A stretch of 64,000 bases of DNA from Sabellastarte sp. h YS-2021 (GCA_964017235.1 OZ024933.1:59936255-60000254); one strand, 5' to 3'. Shown: positions 35,641 through 48,500, numbered from the stretch's first letter. A program made the numbers and translations. Notes: a model not told the origin generated them from the sequence alone.

Positions 35641-35869
35641 ATTTTATTAAATCCCAAGATAAAAGTCGGTGATATACTGGTTTCAGGACCGTTGCATTGA
35701 AATTTTGCGCATGATAACTCAAAAATGCTTTCACAAATTTCATTCAAACTTGGCAGACACATGTATTTGGGCCAGGAGAGGCACCTTATTTTTAGGTGGC
35801 CTTAAGTCCCAATAATAAATAAGTTATGTCCACGGTTAAGTCATGGTAAGGGCCACATAATACTCTATG

Positions 35870-36160
35870 TCAAACTTATGGCTCATCCAGCTAAAATTTT
35901 GCCTGAGAACACATTAATATGATCTTTTCACAAATACAACATACCGTGCCTTTTAGTTCGGATAAAACTGTCTCTGAGGCCCATAGAGACTCCACCTAGG
36001 GGCTTTTTCTATGTTTTGTCACATATTTTGCAATGTAATTTGCAAATGGCAAGTCTGATTAGCCTCTAACTGCACTAAATATAATTTGTATATGTGATCT
36101 TTGCCTGCAGAAAATTTGAGGTCTGTAGCTTTTACTTCAATATCCATACACAAACAGCCA
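35870..36160 (+). repeat. Dispersed block H, copy 1
   Basis: It shares TATGGCTCATC, CTAAAATTT, GACTCCACCT or ACTCCACCTT, GACTTTTTCTA or GGCTTTTTCTA, ATTTG.AAATGG and TGTGATCTTTG or CGTGATCTTTG in order with 58675-58960. The homology continues to the edge of the family G array. Confidence 0.65.
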
Positions 36161-36229
36161 ACCTGGAGGACTTTGTTTCTACATTTTTCACATGATTTAC
36201 ATTGTCACTTGAAGACTGACCACCCTTAA

Positions 36230-36850
36230 TATATACTAAACATAACTTCATATGATCTTTAGGAAATTTGAGCTCTGTAGCTTTAATTGTATTTTTGGGA
36301 GTGATCCGGATCACTATCTGGATCTTCTTGATCCATGACATGTAATTTTTAAAGACAACTGAAAAAGTTATGGATGGATTTTCAGGAAATTTTCAGGAAA
36401 TGTCCTAAATAGGATAAGGAGCAAGTGACTAGATTTTGGGAGTGATCTGGATCACTGTCTGGATCATCTGGATCCAGGCTGCCAGATGCGTTTGTGAACA
36501 AGATAACTCAAAAACTTATGGACGGATTTTGATGTAATTTTCAGGATATGTCTGAAAAGGTAAAAGGAAGAAATAGTTAAATTTTGGGAGTGATCCGGAT
36601 CACTATCCTGTCATCTTCTGGATCCATGAAATGTAATTTTTAAAGACAGATAACTCAAGATGTTGTGGATGGATTTTGATGAAATTTTCAGGAAATGTTC
36701 TAAATAGGACGAGGAAAAAGTGATTAGATTTTGGGAGTGATCTGGATCATCCGGATACAGGCTTTTTTTAAAGGAAGTTATAGCCAGATAATTTTAGGGT
36801 GGATTTTGATGATAGTCCAGGAATTTAGCTCCCTTGGCAGAGTTTCACTG
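36230..36850 (+). repeat. Family G tandem array, ~160-bp units, about four copies
   Basis: Each unit contains TTTTGGGAGTGATC.GGATCA, CTGGATC and GATCCA palindromic words, then TTATGGATGGATTTTGATG, AAATTTTCAGGAAATGT and CTAAATAGGA. Units are 75-85 percent alike by eye. The BamHI-like GGATCC and TGATCCGGATCA symmetry makes each unit able to form a short hairpin. No coding capacity. A reverse-oriented relative is at 25850-26200. Confidence 0.8.
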
Positions 36851-37640
36851 CTGATTTTGTGTAAACAATTACAGTGAAAGTACATCTTTAGGAGGTACAT
36901 ATGGACCTCATTTATTTATTATTCTGGTAGATAATATGTGTAAAATAACTCAAAATTTATAATCTTGCCACGTCAACAGATTTAACTTGATTGACATACT
37001 TTTTGACATTATAAGTCAAAAGTTAGAAAAAACTTATGTATGGCATTTGCTAATCTCACATGGAAACATGGAAGATTAGCTCGGCAAACATACAAAAAAA
37101 AAATCATCAAATCGATTTAATTTTCTGACTTTGTTAATATAGCAATATCATAAACTCTGAATTTAAAATTAAATAATAATAATAATAATAAATAAAAATC
37201 ATCTTTGTTCCCACTGGTTCACCATGGATGAACTGTTTCTCTGAAGTGTGCAGTTGTACATTAAATACTGTTTAAGAAATAGAGGGATGTAACAGGGTTT
37301 TCTATTGAAACTTACACAAATGAAAAGAATTTTGGGGGATTTGTGGTGTTATAATCATTATGGTGTTTTAGGATGAATTATACATGTTTGATGCACCGCC
37401 TGATTGGAGAACCTAGAGGCATTTTGTTACGTCCCCACAAGGTACAGGCTTAAGTGAGGACCAAAAATACTGTGGAAAAAAACTGACTAGAAATTCTAGA
37501 CCAAACTTTTGTTTTGAATGTTGTATAGAATGGGGATAAATATTGTAACAACTCCAAGTTAATTTTTTAGTTTTGTTTTATATTTTGTAAACTTGTATTT
37601 TGTCAAATGCATGATTAAAAATAAGAAACCAGTACGTGTA
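36851..37640. other. Non-coding spacer with an (AAT)n microsatellite
   Basis: Seven or so AAT units lie at about 37168-37190. No gene is seen. The 3' end of the CENP-V-like gene approaches from the right; TTTATT at 37651 (AATAAA on the minus strand) is its likely polyadenylation signal. Confidence 0.5.
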
Positions 37641-37785
37641 TCAGCATGTGTTTATTTTTGAACAATATTCAAAAATACTTTGAAAATGAATGAGTTAAAA
37701 GTAAGACATTCAATTTAGTTTGCGATGGTTTTAGTGAAACTTGATGCCCTTTAGGCCTAACATTAATTCTTGATCATTCTGTGGA

Positions 37786-40700
37786 TCACTTGCTCTTACT
37801 GCTGTCTTCTAGAGCGATAGATTTTTCCCAGTTCTGTCCATCAAACTTCTCTTCAGTTACCTTGGTAATGGTGCCTTTATCAACACAATGCGGAGCAATC
37901 CCTGAAACAGAAATATGATGGAAGCTTGGATATGTTATGGCAGTAGTTCTCAAAACCAACAGACTGTTGATCCATTTCAAGTTTTAAAGTTGATAAATTA
38001 TAGTAAAAAAATAATGATTTTTTGCTTAAACCAAACAAATGAATTACTTGCAGGTGAGATATTGCTCAACAATTAAGTTATGAATTAATTAAGTAAATCC
38101 TCATAATTTAATATTTCTGAAACATGATCTCACTGTAGAAGTAACCAAAAGTAGAAGTTAATTACTTATATTTTGCAAATTTGACTCAACCCAAATCTTG
38201 TGTAGAACTTTGATAAGTTAACATCACTTTTTAAATGGAACTAAATGTAACATCCTGATGGGTGCTTTTCATTGAAGACTTCCCTCCTGTCTGAACATCC
38301 TGGTTAAATACAATATTTCAAGGCACTTGTGGCTTGACTCAGTCTGAGAACAGGGTTTATCTAGATTCATCGTAGAATGAAAGTCCTTTAACTTTGTAAC
38401 CCTACTTTAACTGGTAGAGTAGTATTCAATTGTACCAAAGGAAATTCAAGGGTTGAAGATTTTGCAGAGAGTTTTAGTTAGTTGCCAAAACTCGCAAAAC
38501 AAGTGTTACACATCTTCAATAATGTCTTCATACAGTTCATATTCTAAACTACCGATTCCAACAAATGAAGACTTTTAACAGTACAGTGCTTAAGGTATGA
38601 GAAATAACCATATGGGGCTCGTTAACTGCTCTCCAAGAGACATGGCACTGATGTGCAAACGTTGTTTGTCAACTTGTAGTTGACAGACATATAAGGTCTT
38701 CAACGTGTTCACGTATGGGATCTTTAAGGGGTTAATATGAAATTTGTGAAGTAGAATTCTTTTCAAATGGATATATCACAACTGTATTGAAATTTGTCTA
38801 TTATTGGGAATTTCTGATTACTTGGGTGTACTTAAACCCTGGAGGTTCAGATTATGTATGATTAAAAAATGACAATCAGTATTATAATATGGTGATTTTG
38901 TATCACCAGCTGAAAGCAAGATTTGCTGGTATTTTTGGACCATTTCTAGTAAAAATTGCAACGTAAATAGCCAAAATGATCTGGACTATCAATTGGAGAT
39001 GAAAAGCTTTCCATTGATACCAAATGGGTACATCTACAATACCACTCAAACCCACTTGCACATTATTTTAGTGGATGAATAATATTTTTAATTGTATCAT
39101 GGACAAAATATATGATTTATCAACACAAAATTTGTAAATTCTTCAACTGCAAAACTTTTCTTGTCAAGTAAAATTTACTGTTACCTTAGTGACAAAGGGG
39201 GTTCATAGTAAAGACTGTCATTTATATCACAATAATATTCCATAAATGTAATTCAATTACTACAGAGGTTAACAATAACACGAGTCTCACCATATCCCCC
39301 AGGAGTACACCTTGGCTGGTAAAAGCTCTGTACTCCACACACTTTACAGAACAAGTGCTTGGCTTGTTTGGTATTGAATGCATATGTTGTAAGGGAATCT
39401 TCTCCCTGTAAAATACAAACTCTAGTGTATTTCAGACTGTGTGGTAATGGGACTCTGTTACTCCTTTTCCAGAAAATCTCCATTGGCTGCCTATACAATA
39501 GTATCTCTGTCTCATGAACATTTTTTCAGTATTAGTGACTCCACGCTTGAGCCAATCTCCCTAATATCTGTCTGCAATGGTAAAATCCAGCATACTCAGT
39601 CATGGCAAAAGATTGCTTCTTGCGTGAATACCCACTTTTGCAGCAGTACCACCCTTGAACCGTCTCGACTCTGGTGGATGCTGTTCTTCATGCTGACCTC
39701 TTTCTGGCTATTGGACCATCCCTTCTTAGGAAAGCAGTGCTTTAAAAGATGTTCATAGAAATTAAGTGCCAAAGAAATTTTTAAGTCAAATTATTGTGTG
39801 TAAGGCACTACATGTGGCCATTATGATATAACAGGGATTAAAAAATGGCAGGCTTTTGTGATTTCAATATTGCAACAATGCCATCACAATTTTAAGTGCT
39901 TTGTGATGTCGTGATTCATAAAATGATATCATTGCTGTTAAGTAAACATAGTTTTTGACCAGTAGCAAATTACTGGATTCGTGTAAGACCTTTACATAAT
40001 ATTACACTGAAAAAAAATCTAGGTAAAGCTTTATAGGAACTTATCTGGTGCTTTGTAACTTGAATTGACAGGCTTCAACTATTTTTTTGAGTGGTAATAT
40101 CAAGAATTATGCACCATGAGAGTTGTTTTCTTTAATTACCCACCACTTTGCTTTGATGATCGGTAAATGAGGTAATATTTACTCCCAAATTGCTATAATT
40201 TCATGGCTGAATGTTAAGTCTATTCACCGAATTGCAAAAAATTAATTTCACTCGAAACTGTTAACTTTTTTGAATTGGTTTGAATGCCACAAACTTTTAA
40301 GATGAATCAAACCTCTGTAACAATACCCTTGTCATAATGTGTAGAATATATTTGTATGTAAGACTTTGATTGTTAAAAATTGACACTTGGTTACACAACA
40401 TCAGGTGAAAGGGCATAAACTATGGCAGGTGTTTTGATGGTTATTAGTTAAAGTGAATTTTGATGAATTTCTTACAATTTATTTTTTTCTTCAATTTTTA
40501 CAGTATTCCAGATTTAAATGTAATATACATTACAACCTTAACTATTGGGTGATGTTGGGACACTAAGATTTTGTTCCAATGAAAGCTGTTCATTAAACAG
40601 CAGGGAGATACAAATTTTTGGGAGCAGGAATAATTATCATAAATTTGAATATACCAATAATACAAGATCTGACAACAAAGTTGCTACTGTAATACAGGTT

Positions 40701-43700
40701 ATAATGTTGAAATTGCCATTTTGTACAAAGTACACTCTGATACTCTGATAAAGGCCTCAGCAAGGTGTCTTTTCACAGTTGGCTATTATAAACCCACAAC
40801 TGAGTATGGCAATATGTTACATCATAAAAGACTACAACAGTAACAGAGATAAAGAAATTAGACCTCATGCATCTTCACTTGTCTAACAATTGCTTGTTCT
40901 GTTTACTGTTGTGCTGAAGTAAAATGGACGACTATTGCATGCAGATGCTGTTTTCATTTCATAGATGTACTTAGCTTTTTCACTTAACCGTGCTTGTCGG
41001 CCACTGGAGATGGAAATTATTCTTTGTAAAAGGTCTTACCAATTGATTTTTTAAGTTTATCAGAATAGACATCACTATATTTCCATATTTCAAGGAGAAA
41101 GTTTTGGTTCCAGGACACAAACCTTATCAAATTTCACTTTTGGGGCATAGATGTGGTATACACAAACACAAGTAGAAACAACTGGTTATTGAAGCATTAC
41201 ACTGCACTTTCTCTATTTTGATCCCACCAGTGGCCAAAGGCTGTGGTTGGGAGATTATGAAACGCCTTCCGTGTGTGCATGTGTGTGTGTGCTTCCATCC
41301 GTCCGTTTGTCTTGTTTTTACATAAACCTTAATAACTCTTTCATTGATAAAGATATCCTCACCAAATTTGCAGGGAATGTTTATGGCAATGAAAACACGT
41401 CTGTGCAAAATTTTGGCCTCATTTTGAAAAACAGAATGGCCATCCTATCACGTTTTATATCATCTGAGGTTATCTTACTAAAAGGGCCTTATATCTCCCT
41501 TGTCATTGCTGTGTGGGGTTCCAAATGTGATAACAACTTATAGGAAGTCATGGCCTGAGACTCTTTTCCGATTGCTGAGCAGACTTTGACCTTTGTGGAG
41601 CACGCTTCACATCTTCAAAGTCAAGTGGATCGTCTTACAACAATGCCCTTGTATCTCCCTTAGTTCTCCATTATTACTGATCCTAAAGTTGGAGATAACC
41701 ATTGCGGCAGTAGTCTTGTTGTTCAGTGGAATGATTGATTTTAAATGCTAATACCATCTCCACCTTTGGCTACAGCTACAAAAAACACACATAGCAGATC
41801 TATGTAAAAAATCTCCATTTCTGCAGCTTTACTTCAAGTTCATTCCAAATTAATTTGCTGTTTATCACAGAAAGTATGGTATTTTGCATTGATTTGTATT
41901 ATAAAAATCAGAATGTGATCTAAAATTCTAGTCAGGATTGTTTATTAAAATGTTACAGTCGCTTAGTTGGTAAACCTGTCAACTGATGAATATACTAACC
42001 GGATACATTTCAGTTTTTTACCCCAGCATAAGACTGGGGATATAGTCGTCCCCTGTGCTGTCCAGGCGGCGCCGGCGGTGGGCATAAAGCTTGTGGCTGT
42101 TTCACAGCCTAAACCCATGCACAGATTTTCAGAGTATGTTTACCCCAAAAGGTTCTAGAGCTGATTAGGTTTTGGGGGGTATCTGGCAACAACTGTTGCC
42201 ATGACAACACTTCAAAGATTTTTGGGTCTTAAAGTTTGTGGGTGCTCCCACAGCCTAAACCCATACATGGATTTTCACCAAATTTTCAGGGTATGTTTCC
42301 CCAAGAGGATCTAGAGCTGATTAGGTTTTGGGGGGTATCCGGTAACAAATGTTGCAATATTTTGGGGTCTTAAAGTTAGTGGGTGTTTCACAACCTAAAC
42401 TCATGGATTTTCATCAAATGTTCAGGATGTGTTAACTGAAACAGGATCTACAGCTGAGTAGGTTTGGGGGTATCTGACAACACCTGTTTCCATGGCAACG
42501 CTTTAAATACTTTTGGGTTTTAAACTTCTTAATTGAAAAAGTGGCGCTATTAAACTGATGTTACCACAGTTGCATTTTAATCTCCCGCCGACCAAGGCCA
42601 GACAAAAAGCCCTAACATCTGCCTTATCATTGGTCCTAGGGGTTTAGAATGACAAAAAACAACTAATTAAAAATCGTGGTCTGCAAATCTTTTGCAAGTG
42701 TCAAATTTCACCTTTGATCCCTGCTTCAAGGTCATGTAGGGTCATCATGCTAAAGGGGCCTTATATCTATCTCCTTTATAATTGGTTCTAGGCCATCAAA
42801 ATATGAAAATAACTTGTAGGAAATCATGGCCGGTGAATCTTACATCTGACAACATTTTGTGGATTCTGTATACTTCTTACAACTGAAGTTGTTCCAAAGA
42901 TTTTCCAAAATTTCTATGTTTTTGCCCATTTAGTTGTACCTGCGGGCTAGGGATCTTGCCCGCCAAGGCTGGCTATTTTCTTTTGTGTAAAAATCTTTCA
43001 AATCACCTTCAAAGAAAAACAATGCATGTACAATAGTGTTGACTTTTCAGTGGACTGACTGTGTGTTCTGAAGTTACAAGAAGGTGTATGTATTATGTAT
43101 CATAAGGTTATGTTTTCTGATGTAATCATTTGTCTGTTGGTTTGTTCACTCTGTCAGAAAACCAGAAGTAATAAATGGGTCGTACTGAATTTTTTTAACA
43201 TGGGTAGGGCCTGACCAGTGTAAGAAGGGAGTATAATTATGATAAGATCTAGATCATATTCTTGATAGGACATAATCCTGAATTTTCAAACATCTCACTT
43301 TCAATGTATTTTCAATACCTTAAAATTAATCTATCCTCCCATAATCTATATACAATTCGTTATTATTACATTAAACCCAAATCAATCCACCAATGAATCA
43401 AACTCACCTGTAAAAGATTAAAACTGCTATGAGGCACAATGAAGTGAATGTTCTGCTTCTTCTCACAAATACTGCAACTGAGAAAAATAAGTGAAAAATA
43501 ACCAGATTTCAATTTAATTGCACAGTAAAATTCTAATTCAAGATAAATTGTTTGTGTGGATGAGTCTCGCATAGAAAAGTACCCTCGTGGAAATGTGCGC
43601 GGATGAGTCTCGCATAGAAAAGTACCCTCGTGGAAATGTGCACACATGGAAAACTTTGCTCGTGGACAAGTGCCCTTGTATTAAAAAGTGCCCTCATTGT

Positions 43701-43951
43701 AAGGAGTCCCAGAAAAGTGCCCTCAGTCAGACAGATGCTCGTAAAATTATGGAAAAGTGTAATCCTGGACAAGTAATGTTATAGTTCTGTTATATATTGT
43801 ATAAATGAACATTAGCAAAATAATAATACATGTAATAATAATTTTACTTGCAGTTGTAGACATAAACTTCATTCGGTGCCATCACTTCAAACCTCACCCG
43901 CCCACAGTGACAACCTCCCTTGTGTTGTACCAAGTGTGCCTCTTGAGCCAT
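37786..43951 (-). CDS. CENP-V/GFA-fold zinc-binding protein, 134 aa, four coding exons
   Basis: Minus-strand exons: 43951-43848 (ATG), 43477-43408, 39405-39291 and 37901-37786 (stop TGA). They total 405 nt, with GT-AG introns and consistent phases. An acceptor directly before the ATG (TTTATTTCAG, 43955-43964) indicates a leader intron. The protein is a complete single GFA domain: GGCHCGRVRFEV (Cys14, Cys16), NCNCSIC (Cys34, Cys36, Cys39), AKHLFCKVCGVQSFY (Cys78, Cys81) and IAPHC.D near the end. This Cys pattern binds two zinc ions in bacterial glutathione-dependent formaldehyde-activating enzymes; animal relatives include CENP-V and its single-domain paralogues. The long basic N-terminus of mammalian CENP-V is absent, so a centromere role should not be assumed. 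AATAAA at 37656-37651 lies about 130 bp beyond the stop. Intron 2 holds a possible LINE scrap and intron 1 a short tandem duplication. Confidence 0.93.
39420..39660 (+). mobile_element. Possible LINE C-terminal scrap in CENP-V-like intron 2
   Basis: Near 39470-39495 one frame gives ENLHWLPI, the hallmark after the RT thumb in jockey/CR1-like LINEs. Further on, TTTTGCAGCAGTACCACCC resembles the AAPRLWNSLP end region but is scrambled. No longer alignment can be made by eye. It lies immediately next to the exon 3 acceptor side and runs antisense to the gene. Confidence 0.35.
41205..41700 (+). repeat. Dispersed non-coding repeat in CENP-V-like intron 2
   Basis: It starts ATCCCACCAGTGGCCAAAGG and includes a GTGTGTGTGT run and TCCATCCGTCCGT. 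Phrases such as AAAGGGCCTTATATCTCC (41477) recur at 42755 (AAAGGGGCCTTATATCTATC), and AATAACTTGTAGGAAATCATGG at 42810 resembles 41530. So two diverged copies flank family D here. Non-coding. Confidence 0.5.
42018..42595 (+). mobile_element. Family D element, copy 1 (hairpin start plus ~170-bp tandem units)
   Basis: It begins TTACCCCAGCATAAGACTGGGG, a hairpin in the position where family C also has one, then ATAGTCGTCCCCTG. About three units follow, containing AAGCTTGTGG, CACAGCCTAAACCCATG, GGATTTTCA.CAAATTTTCAG, GGATCTAGAGCTGATTAGG, TTTTGGGGGGTATCTGG and GTTGCCATG.CAACACTT. The end reads TTAATTGAAAAAGTGGCGCT. Copy 2 is at 60598-61105. No coding capacity. Confidence 0.8.
43555..43650. repeat. 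46-bp tandem duplication
   Basis: GGATGAGTCTCGCATAGAAA, continuing AGTACCCTCGTGGAAATGTGC, occurs twice in a row almost without change, inside intron 1 of the CENP-V-like gene. GTGCCCTC words nearby suggest an older, wider series. The near identity implies a recent duplication. Confidence 0.85.
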
Positions 43952-43959
43952 AGTCTGAA

Positions 43960-44871
43960 ATAAAATAAAGTTGCCATATAGTGTTAAAATATTATCAAAC
44001 AGATTAAATCAGATAGCTGCCAAGCAGACATATATGGCTAATCCTCAAGATCTCCTGTTTGTCATTGAAACTTCGTAAAAGCAAATTCTTACAGTCAAAA
44101 TAAACAAACTAGCCTCTAAAATAAATGAGAACAGCCAAAGTTTGATCAAAATATTGTCAAACATCCTAGAGCCATATTCACCAAATATCTTAAAGCAAAT
44201 CCTTAAGCCTTCAGTTTTGCATACAAATACTGCCAACTTTAAGTCTGAGATTTTGGCACAGACTTCTCATAAATACTGTCCTTTGATATATAATACATAA
44301 ACACTTGTAATTCATCCATGTCATCAAGAGAAAAAAAGAGAAAAAAAGATAATTTAAATGTGTTATTCACCACAGTATGTAACCACTTGTCACAGGGAAG
44401 GCACCTGGTTAAAACTAAGACAAAAATAACAAATTAACAGAAATTCTCCTTTTTTTCACAGAAATTTGTCATCAGATCTGGTCACTGGGAGCCCAAAATT
44501 TGATATTAATTCTCACTAATTCAATGTAAAATTTTGGAGATTTTCCTTCATAGCAAATTTTTAACAAATCACTTTTCTGACTCTCTGCAAGTTGATGGAT
44601 GTGAGTCAGTGCAGCCTGCTAGGCTGTATCCTGTCAACACAGTTTCTTAATCCATCACCCTCTTTGTTTGTGGCTTCTGAAATAGGGGTTCCAGAGGAGC
44701 CAATAAATTTACATTCTGAGTTGTACCATTATGAACCTTTAGTATGGATGGATATTAACTGTAACTTAAGAAAAACTAAGGATATAAGGCATCCGTCATT
44801 TGTTGAGTAACTGATTTTCCATTAAAGTCTTCTAATTTGTGAAAGGGGTAGAAATCGGAAGTATTGTGGTT
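43960..44871. other. Upstream flank of the CENP-V-like gene
   Basis: Promoter-side flank of a minus-strand gene; the untranslated first exon should lie here. I see no TATA box or CpG-rich island and no second gene. GAGAAAAAAA occurs twice in tandem at about 44330. Confidence 0.4.
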
Positions 44872-45172
44872 GGGGGGGGGGGGGGGGTGGGGGGGTGGGG
44901 GTGGGGGGGGGGGGGTGGGGGGGGGGGGGGGGGGGGGGGTGGGGGGGGGTGGGGGTGGGGGTGGGGGGGGGGGGGTGGGGGGGGGGGTGGGGGGGTGGGG
45001 GGGGGTGGGGGTGGGGGTGGGGGGGTGGGGGTGGGGGGGGGTGGGGGTGGGGGTGGGGGGGGGGGTGGGGGGGGGGGGGTGGGGGGGGGTGGGGGGGGGT
45101 GGGGGTGGGGGTGGTGGGGTGGGGGGTGGGGGGGGGGGTGGTGGGGGGGGGGGGTGGGGGGGGGGGGGGGGG
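44872..45172. repeat. 301-bp tract of only G and T on the plus strand
   Basis: The tract is G runs of 4 to about 20 broken by single T residues, often every five to nine bases, with no A or C at all. It has extreme strand asymmetry and can form many G-quadruplexes. Long Gly or Pro frames across it are artefacts of composition. It lies about 0.9 kb upstream of the CENP-V-like start codon. Copy number and exact sequence are probably unreliable because such tracts sequence badly. Confidence 0.9.
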
Positions 45173-45584
45173 TTATCAATTGCAAAATCATATTGTAGAA
45201 ATCATTTTAAGTCTGGCCATAGTGATTCTCTATGTTTCTCCAGTCCTGTTGATTTGTCACTACGGCTTGTGGCCTGATGCAGTTTCCTGTCTAGTCATGT
45301 ACAAAACATCCCGATCCCAAGTCAGGTTGGCCTCTAGATCCAGACAAGCTGGGATATACTATGTTTTGTTTGGGAGATGAAACCAATCCAGATTTTTCCC
45401 ACCCTTTTTTGTCTGGATTTTTACCCCCAGCACCTGACTCTTGTGACCAACCCTAGAGTAATATAGTCGGTTGTAGGGTCGGCTCCAGTGGAACACCCCC
45501 ATTAGACAAAGTTTCCTACACATTGAGGATATGGGCTGCCTCTAAACTCTTCAACTTGAACTTTTACCTGGCATCATTGAATGT
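45173..45584. other. Non-coding spacer
   Basis: It contains CCAATCCAGATTTTTCCCAC and similar words but no supported gene or repeat. Confidence 0.35.
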
Positions 45585-46280
45585 GGCTATGTTAGGGGTA
45601 AAGGTATCAACATTTGTGAACTATGCAAGTTTTATCATTTAGATGATGGTGTTCAGTACTAGCTGACGTTTGGCTGTTAGACTCAAGAAACATAATATAT
45701 TTTAAACTACTAACCTGTTCAGTGCAAAAAAAAGATCCAAAAGGATTATGAGCAGCTTCTGTGCTGTGCACAGTATATGAACTTCTTTGTCTGTTTCTAT
45801 TTCACAAAGTGGTGAATCAGCTTAATTTGTGCATGCAAAGTGTATTAGTTTCTGCTGTAATATACTTACTGTTATCACTACTCCTTTGTATTTACATTTG
45901 ATATTAGATCTCTCAAGGTGTTTGCATACTGGACATTTTAGATGTCTTTTAGTTGAGTTTTGATATCATTCCTTTGTAAATATGTACATTAGACTTGTTA
46001 TAAGTACAGCACATGTAGGTCACATTAAGGTATACGTTGAATCTGCTTTGAGGCCCCAGTATCAGGAACTCTCTAGCTGCTTTTTACCTGTGTAAGTGGA
46101 AAAACAGTAAAGTTAAACAGTTAAAGTTAAATGTATATATCAGAATATTATCTTAATACAGAGTTTACTGTTGCTTAGTTCACAATATTTGTAACATGTC
46201 ACTACATATTTCATTCATGGTAATTCACCCAGAGTTTTTACATTGAAATTAATTTGCAAATGCATTTAAAGTGAAACTGC
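45585..46280 (+). repeat. Duplicated block J, copy 2
   Basis: Second copy of 34230-34990, in the same orientation and 11 kb away. It retains TTAGGGGTAAAGGTATCAAC followed by TTTGTGAACTATGCAAG, and the TGTGCATGCAAAGTGTATTA region. See copy 1. Confidence 0.8.
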
Positions 46281-47170
46281 AAAAATGATAGTATCTATTA
46301 AAGGTATTGAAAGTGATAATGGATTCCAAATAAAATTACTTAATAAAACCTGACTTCAGAATATTGTCTGTATTCGTGTTTTTACCGTAATTAACTTTTA
46401 TATGGAATAACTTTTTAATTAAGTCCTTTATAGCTTTTTAAGTAATTACATTAGGTGCCCATTGATAGACAATTTTCTCCAATGATTGACAGATTATATA
46501 TTATGTGACATAACAACTGAGAGCCTTTCATGATTTTTGAGTCAGTTGAAATATACTACAGTTGAACTCAAATTAGTCTTAGATGTTGTACTGTCTGGCA
46601 CGTCATTCCAAACATGACAAGCATCAAAGGCAAAACTATTACCAAAATGTTTTTCCTGCTTAGCCATACATTCTAGATAACAAGATATTCATTTCTATAT
46701 ATATATAGGGTAATTTTACTTAACAAAATCTACTCAAATAAATTAAATGTAATTAATCAATTAATTGTGGTTATATACTATTAAATTCCACATATGGGCA
46801 GACCTGTGATGTTTTAAAATTTTTATATATGACCGTTCCACCAAAATTTGGACATTGGGTCCATTTATTGCCTTTTGTAATGATTTGTATGATCAAAAGG
46901 AAAAGATTCTATTGCAGTTTGCAAGGTTCTTTGACATTGGTATGATAGAGAAATATAATATCGAATAAGAATAAATTTTATGATACACTTTTACAAAGTT
47001 TTATATTTATATTTCGTTGTTTATTATTGACTGCAGTTATGTGATGCTTTGTAACCGCTTCAATCTGATCATTGTGAATTTCTTTTCCTCAGTGTAATCT
47101 TTACAGTAATAAATCATCATGACATAAATAAAGTTTTCATCTTTGCAAATGTTGTTTGTCTACTGTTGTA

Positions 47171-47202
<32 letters not shown>

Positions 47203-48405
47203 GTTATACATTGTCTCCTGTTAGCTTCGTCTGCATATTAACCAATAAAATCTAATCTACTGTCTGTAGGTGAAAAGGTATCTTCCTCACATGGGGGAAC
47301 TCAATGTGCTAAATAAAGAAGTTACAAAAGTGATAGTCAATGGACTTTCCGGGTCAGTAATCCATGGTTGCGAGTCTGAACTAGGGTTAAGATACTGAGT
47401 GGGGAAGCTTTAGCTAAGGAGGTCTCAAGATATTTCCTAAAGGGACTGGTTCTTCTTAGACTTGCTCCAAATCTTTGTATTTCTCATTCCAGCAAATCTG
47501 ACATACATGAAATCATTATGAACCCACTTGATGAGTGAAAAAGCTTCTGTCTAGAGAAATACAAATTGTCAGCCCCACATTCTGGTAAAAAAGTCATTCA
47601 GTCTTCATATAATACCTGAGACAAAAGGACTTGATGAAAGTCTAGGTTCTTATATGAAAACTAAGAGGGTTGCTTAAAGTTAATGCATATTGATTGGAAG
47701 GCTTAGAAAAATGTTTGTAGTATTGGTGGGTTTTATAGTCTAAAGAGAAAGAATTTCACCAGGCTTAAATGTCTCGTGTCTCAGTGTAACTAGGTTTTTC
47801 AGCTTGGAGTGCACTTGAATGTGTTGAGAAACCATATCACCCAGAAATTACTAAAGGTAGGTGAGAGTTTTTCTTGAAGTTGAAGTTTGGATGATGAAAT
47901 CAATACTTGTGTCAGGAACTTTATATGCTCTTCATAGACTGCTGAGATTATTACAAGATCTCTGACAAAGTTTTATTCACAAGTCATAAGCTTTGTGGTC
48001 ACGTTTTATGAACTGACTGATTGACTAGGGTTTCATGTTTCTTTCATCACATTGAATGTAGTTATATCAGAACAGATACTTGAAAGGAAGTCATGTATAC
48101 TGGTTGGTCAAAACTCTACAAAAAACCATCCGGCCCTAGCAAATAACTACTAACGTTCCCACTTTATCTTATGCCCATCATTCAGTCCCACATTATGTGT
48201 TGTGGGTGTCGGGGGCCACATCTTTCCTTATAAAGTTCAGTATTTGTATTTTTCCAGATAATTGATCATGAAACTGTGAGCTGTTATGGTTAAGAATGTA
48301 CAGGTATTCTAATACTTGATTATGAATTTTGAAACACCTTTTCTCACTTTAAGTACACTCAAAGTCGAGAATCACTATCAGACTTGCTTTAGATCATAAA
48401 GTCCG
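46281..48405. other. AT-rich non-coding stretch with a (TA)n microsatellite
   Basis: A TA dinucleotide run is at about 47170-47202. No convincing exon is visible on either strand. Confidence 0.4.
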
Positions 48406-48500
48406 ATGTAGGTCCTCTGTGGCCTAGTGGTGTGGAAGTTTCACTTTGGCATCGAATGGCCGAACATCACCTCTGTGGGTTGTTACTCCCACCAGTAACA
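48405..48500 (+). mobile_element. Candidate tRNA-derived SINE head
   Basis: CTGTGGCCTAGTGGTG at 48417 fits the Pol III A box (TGGCNNAGTGG). GGTTGTTACTCCC at 48478 lies at about B-box distance but matches the consensus poorly. No poly-A or simple tail is clear. It is unrelated to the SINE at 32080-32272. Confidence 0.45.

Noticed and set aside
44832..45380. Long frames of poly-Gly, Gly/Trp/Val or poly-Pro across the G/T tract
   Set aside because: They follow automatically from a stop-free G/T composition; no start context, splice sites or domain supports them.
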